Source: CAYJAD01 sp964369995 (GTDB lineage: Bacteria; Desulfobacterota; Desulfovibrionia; Desulfovibrionales; Desulfovibrionaceae). From it: 24,835 nucleotides of DNA. The DNA is taken from NCBI GenBank assembly GCA_964369995.1, contig CAYJHH010000027.1, forward strand, positions 1 through 24,835, given 5' to 3'. Both the position numbers and the translations under genes were made by a program. The notes beneath the pieces were generated by a model, which was not told the DNA's origin, did not search any database, and saw only the letters and a program-made list of their open reading frames with translations. Positions 23,099 to 24,835 of the stretch are shown here, one piece after another (the first letter of the stretch is position 1; each line of letters opens with the position of its first letter).

Positions 23099-23557
23099 TT
23101 ACACTTCCTCACTCAAAAAACAAAAATCATATGCCATCAAAGCAACATATTCTTCTAAAGCATTGCGCCAATGGGGGTCAAGGTCTTGAGTGCCATTTCT
23201 TGGATGAATACCGGGCTGCGTGGGCGGCAAAGGCTGCGGACGCCAAGGATCGTTGGGATTTTGAGGGTATTGTGGATAATTGGGATCATACGAAGGTGAA
23301 ATTTGCGGAAGTATATAAATGGGCATTTGAGAAGAGTCATACGTAGGTGCAGATGGTGTGCCTTGTGGACGCAAAGGACGTATGGAAGTTACCCTATCGC
23401 CTGTCTGAGGATCTTCATAAATACGCACAGAACCCTGAGGCGAATTCTGAAAAACTTGTGTTCCATAGACCTCATCTTGACCAGCACCGTAGGCCAAAGC
23501 CCACGACCAAGGCAAACTTAGGCATAAAATGCCGCAAAATACCAATAAAATACGCAC
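23099..23557 (-). CDS. Secreted Pro/Gln/Tyr-rich hypothetical protein
   Basis: About 152 residues from GTG at 23557, chosen because AAGAGG lies six bases upstream; a TTG at 23572 is in the same frame but has no ribosome-binding site. The first 22 residues form a signal peptide (hydrophobic core LLVFCGILCLSL, cleavage likely after AWALA-type SWALA). The mature part starts with a Gly/Gln stretch, has an IYEDPQTGDRVTSIRP segment, then a low-complexity Pro-rich region (about 70-125) with PNYPQYPQNPNDPW and PLPPTQPG. The C-terminal 30 residues are not repetitive and end in ALMAYDFCFLSEEV. I do not recognise a family. First gene of the operon with amrS, cobO and the transferase-like gene; one base separates it from amrS. 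Confidence 0.72.
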   Translation of the reverse strand: MRILLVFCGILCLSLPWSWALAYGAGQDEVYGTQVFQNSPQGSVRIYEDPQTGDRVTSIRPLRPQGTPSAPTYDSSQMPIYILPQISPSYDPNYPQYPQNPNDPWRPQPLPPTQPGIHPRNGTQDLDPHWRNALEEYVALMAYDFCFLSEEV

Positions 23558-23606
23558 AAAAAACCTCTTCAAAAAAAAATATTTCTCTTTAAAATCAAAT
23601 GATTAA

Positions 23607-23635
23607 ATTATATACAAGCCTTCTTTACCCCTAAA
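23607..23635 (-). promoter_or_regulatory. Candidate promoter for the Pro-rich protein/amrS/cobO operon
   Basis: A perfect TATAAT on the minus strand (23607-23612) is preceded at 17 bases by TTTAGG (23630-23635), a poor -35. The T-run between it and the GTG start leaves a leader of about 45 bases. Confidence 0.4.
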
Positions 23636-23713
23636 AGGCCCTAAATCACACTTGGGTATTCTCAATAAATTTGGTACATACACCATATTATCAATTTTCA
23701 CAAGGAGCCTAAC

Positions 23714-24763
23714 ATGTCCTCAGGGCGCGCAAAAGCTTATGTAGATGCAGGGGTAGATATCCATGCTGGCAACCAATTGGTTGATCGTATTAAAAAATCC
23801 GTAGCCAAAACACTTACACGCGGTGTCATTTCTGACATCGGTGGTTTTGGGGGGCTTTTTCGCCCCGACTTAGATGGTATGGAAGACCCCATACTGGTTT
23901 CTTCCACCGATGGTGTGGGTACCAAGCTCAAATTGGCCTTTGCCTTTGATAAGCATGATACCGTGGGCATTGACCTCGTAGGTATGAGCGTCAACGATAT
24001 TTTAGTGCAAGGCGCCAAGCCTCTCTTCTTCCTCGACTACTTTGCCACAGGTCACCTTGATGTGGATAAAGCGGAACAAGTTATCGAAGGTATAGCCGAA
24101 GGTTGTAAACAAGCCCAATGTGCTTTGCTTGGCGGAGAAACTGCCGAAATGCCCAGCATGTACGCCGATGGTGAATACGATTTAGCAGGATTTTGCGTAG
24201 GTATTGTGGATAATGCCAAGCTTATTGATGGTGGTAATATCCGCATAGGACACAAAGTTATTGGTATGGCTTCCTCTGGTCTGCATTCCAACGGCTACTC
24301 CTTAGCTCGTAAAGTCCTTGAGCAAAGTGGTCTCAAAAAGGACGATATCTTCCCCGGTACGGATAAAAGCGTGGCCGAGGTTATGCTCGCTCCCACCGTT
24401 ATCTACGTGGATGTTATCAAAAATTTATTGCGCGACACCCCCATCGCCGGCATGGTACACATCACTGGCGGCGGTTTTTACGATAATATCCCCCGCGTGC
24501 TCCCACAACAAGTGAAAGTCACCATTGACTTTGGCTCCTGGGATATGCCCCCCGTCTTCACATGGTTGCAAGAAGAAGGCAAACTCACCTGGCCGGAAAT
24601 GCTGCAAATATTCAATTGCGGCATTGGTTATGTTCTTGTGGTGCCCGATGAAAATTGTGAAGAAATTTTACAACGCATTAATACCAGTACAAAGGCTTGG
24701 GTCATAGGTACCGTTGAAAAACGTACCGATGCCGATGAAGAAGCTGTTATTATTAATTTTTAG
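23714..24763 (+). CDS. purM: Phosphoribosylformylglycinamidine cyclo-ligase (AIR synthetase)
   Basis: 349 residues, normal length. It closes formylglycinamidine ribonucleotide to aminoimidazole ribonucleotide with ATP, step five of purine synthesis, as a cytoplasmic dimer. Motifs: VSSTDGVGTKLKLA (about 63-76), the ATP-binding region DLVGMSVNDIL (87-97), LGGETAEMPSMY (about 139-150), ASSGLHSNGYSL (about 191-202) and MVHITGGGFYDNIPR (about 246-260). The ATG at 23714 has AAGGAG about six bases upstream. It is divergent from the amrS operon across 156 bases and is followed by a large hairpin; no other pur gene is in the window. Confidence 0.97.
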   Translation: MSSGRAKAYVDAGVDIHAGNQLVDRIKKSVAKTLTRGVISDIGGFGGLFRPDLDGMEDPILVSSTDGVGTKLKLAFAFDKHDTVGIDLVGMSVNDILVQGAKPLFFLDYFATGHLDVDKAEQVIEGIAEGCKQAQCALLGGETAEMPSMYADGEYDLAGFCVGIVDNAKLIDGGNIRIGHKVIGMASSGLHSNGYSLARKVLEQSGLKKDDIFPGTDKSVAEVMLAPTVIYVDVIKNLLRDTPIAGMVHITGGGFYDNIPRVLPQQVKVTIDFGSWDMPPVFTWLQEEGKLTWPEMLQIFNCGIGYVLVVPDENCEEILQRINTSTKAWVIGTVEKRTDADEEAVIINF

Positions 24764-24790
24764 TTTTAGATTCTAGTTTTTTTCTTTCTT

Positions 24791-24835
24791 GAGGGGGGAA
24801 AGGGGAACTTTTGCTAACGCCAAAAAGTTCCCCTT
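24791..24835 (+). terminator. Large hairpin after purM, cut by the right edge
   Basis: Bases 24800-24812 pair perfectly with 24823-24835 (core GGGGAACTTTT/AAAAGTTCCCC, 10-base loop). The left arm begins earlier, at 24791 with GAGGGGGGAA, so the right arm probably continues as TTCCCCCCTC beyond the window. It belongs to the same type as the hairpin at 1778. It lies 27 bases after the purM stop. Confidence 0.65.

Noticed and set aside
1..24835. CRISPR array, tRNA, rRNA, prophage or anti-phage defence cluster
   Set aside because: I looked for regularly spaced repeats, cloverleaf-like intergenic sequence and known defence or phage genes and saw none; nearly all the DNA is taken up by conserved or recognisable genes.

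Overview
The window looks like chromosomal DNA from a member of the Desulfovibrionaceae (Desulfobacterota) with moderate-to-low GC. That placement is an inference. It rests on the tig-clpP-clpX-lon order, the style of the GAF/PAS hybrid kinases, and G-rich hairpins ending in CTTTT/AAAAG that I associate with this group. I see no rRNA, tRNA, CRISPR array, intact transposase or phage gene.

Layout: 1-2372 (minus) holds the N-terminal part of recD2, then aroC and an aroL-type shikimate kinase. 2380-6789 (minus) holds two paralogous cytoplasmic GAF-PAS-HisKA-HATPase-REC hybrid kinases, separated by a ~165 bp MITE-like element with terminal inverted repeats. 6790-7214 is a divergent AT-rich promoter region. 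7215-8507 (plus) is hom. 8635-10872 (plus) is a third hybrid kinase that has no sensor domain: it starts ten residues before its phospho-acceptor His and carries a degenerate receiver, an intact receiver and an HPt domain. 10964-11497 (plus) is an HPP-family membrane protein. 11677-14541 (minus) holds a DUF523 protein, a PaaI-like hotdog thioesterase, a small lipoprotein, a membrane GGDEF diguanylate cyclase and a second small lipoprotein paralogous to the first. 14773-20868 (minus) is the protein quality-control block trigger factor, ClpP, ClpX, Lon, with a hairpin after each gene. 21096-23557 (minus) is a tightly packed four-gene operon: a secreted Pro-rich protein, an AmrS-type radical SAM enzyme, a CobO/BtuR corrinoid adenosyltransferase and a nucleoside 2-deoxyribosyltransferase-like protein. 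23714-24763 (plus) is purM, followed by a large hairpin cut by the window edge.

How the genes may work together: aroL and aroC serve chorismate synthesis, hom serves threonine/methionine synthesis and purM serves purine synthesis. tig/clpP/clpX/lon cover nascent-chain folding and ATP-dependent proteolysis. The three kinases could form a phosphorelay: the two sensor kinases end in a receiver and lack an HPt, while the sensorless third protein supplies an HPt. No DNA-binding output regulator is present here. The GGDEF protein and its two flanking Cys-pair lipoproteins are another possible signalling unit.

Several starts were moved on ribosome-binding-site evidence: tig, cobO and the Pro-rich protein to GTG; clpX, amrS, hom and the second kinase to internal ATGs. 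The least explained items are the sensorless kinase with its pseudo-receiver, the Cys/His motif shared by the two PAS domains, the MITE-like element, the lipoprotein pair, and the recurring hairpin family.
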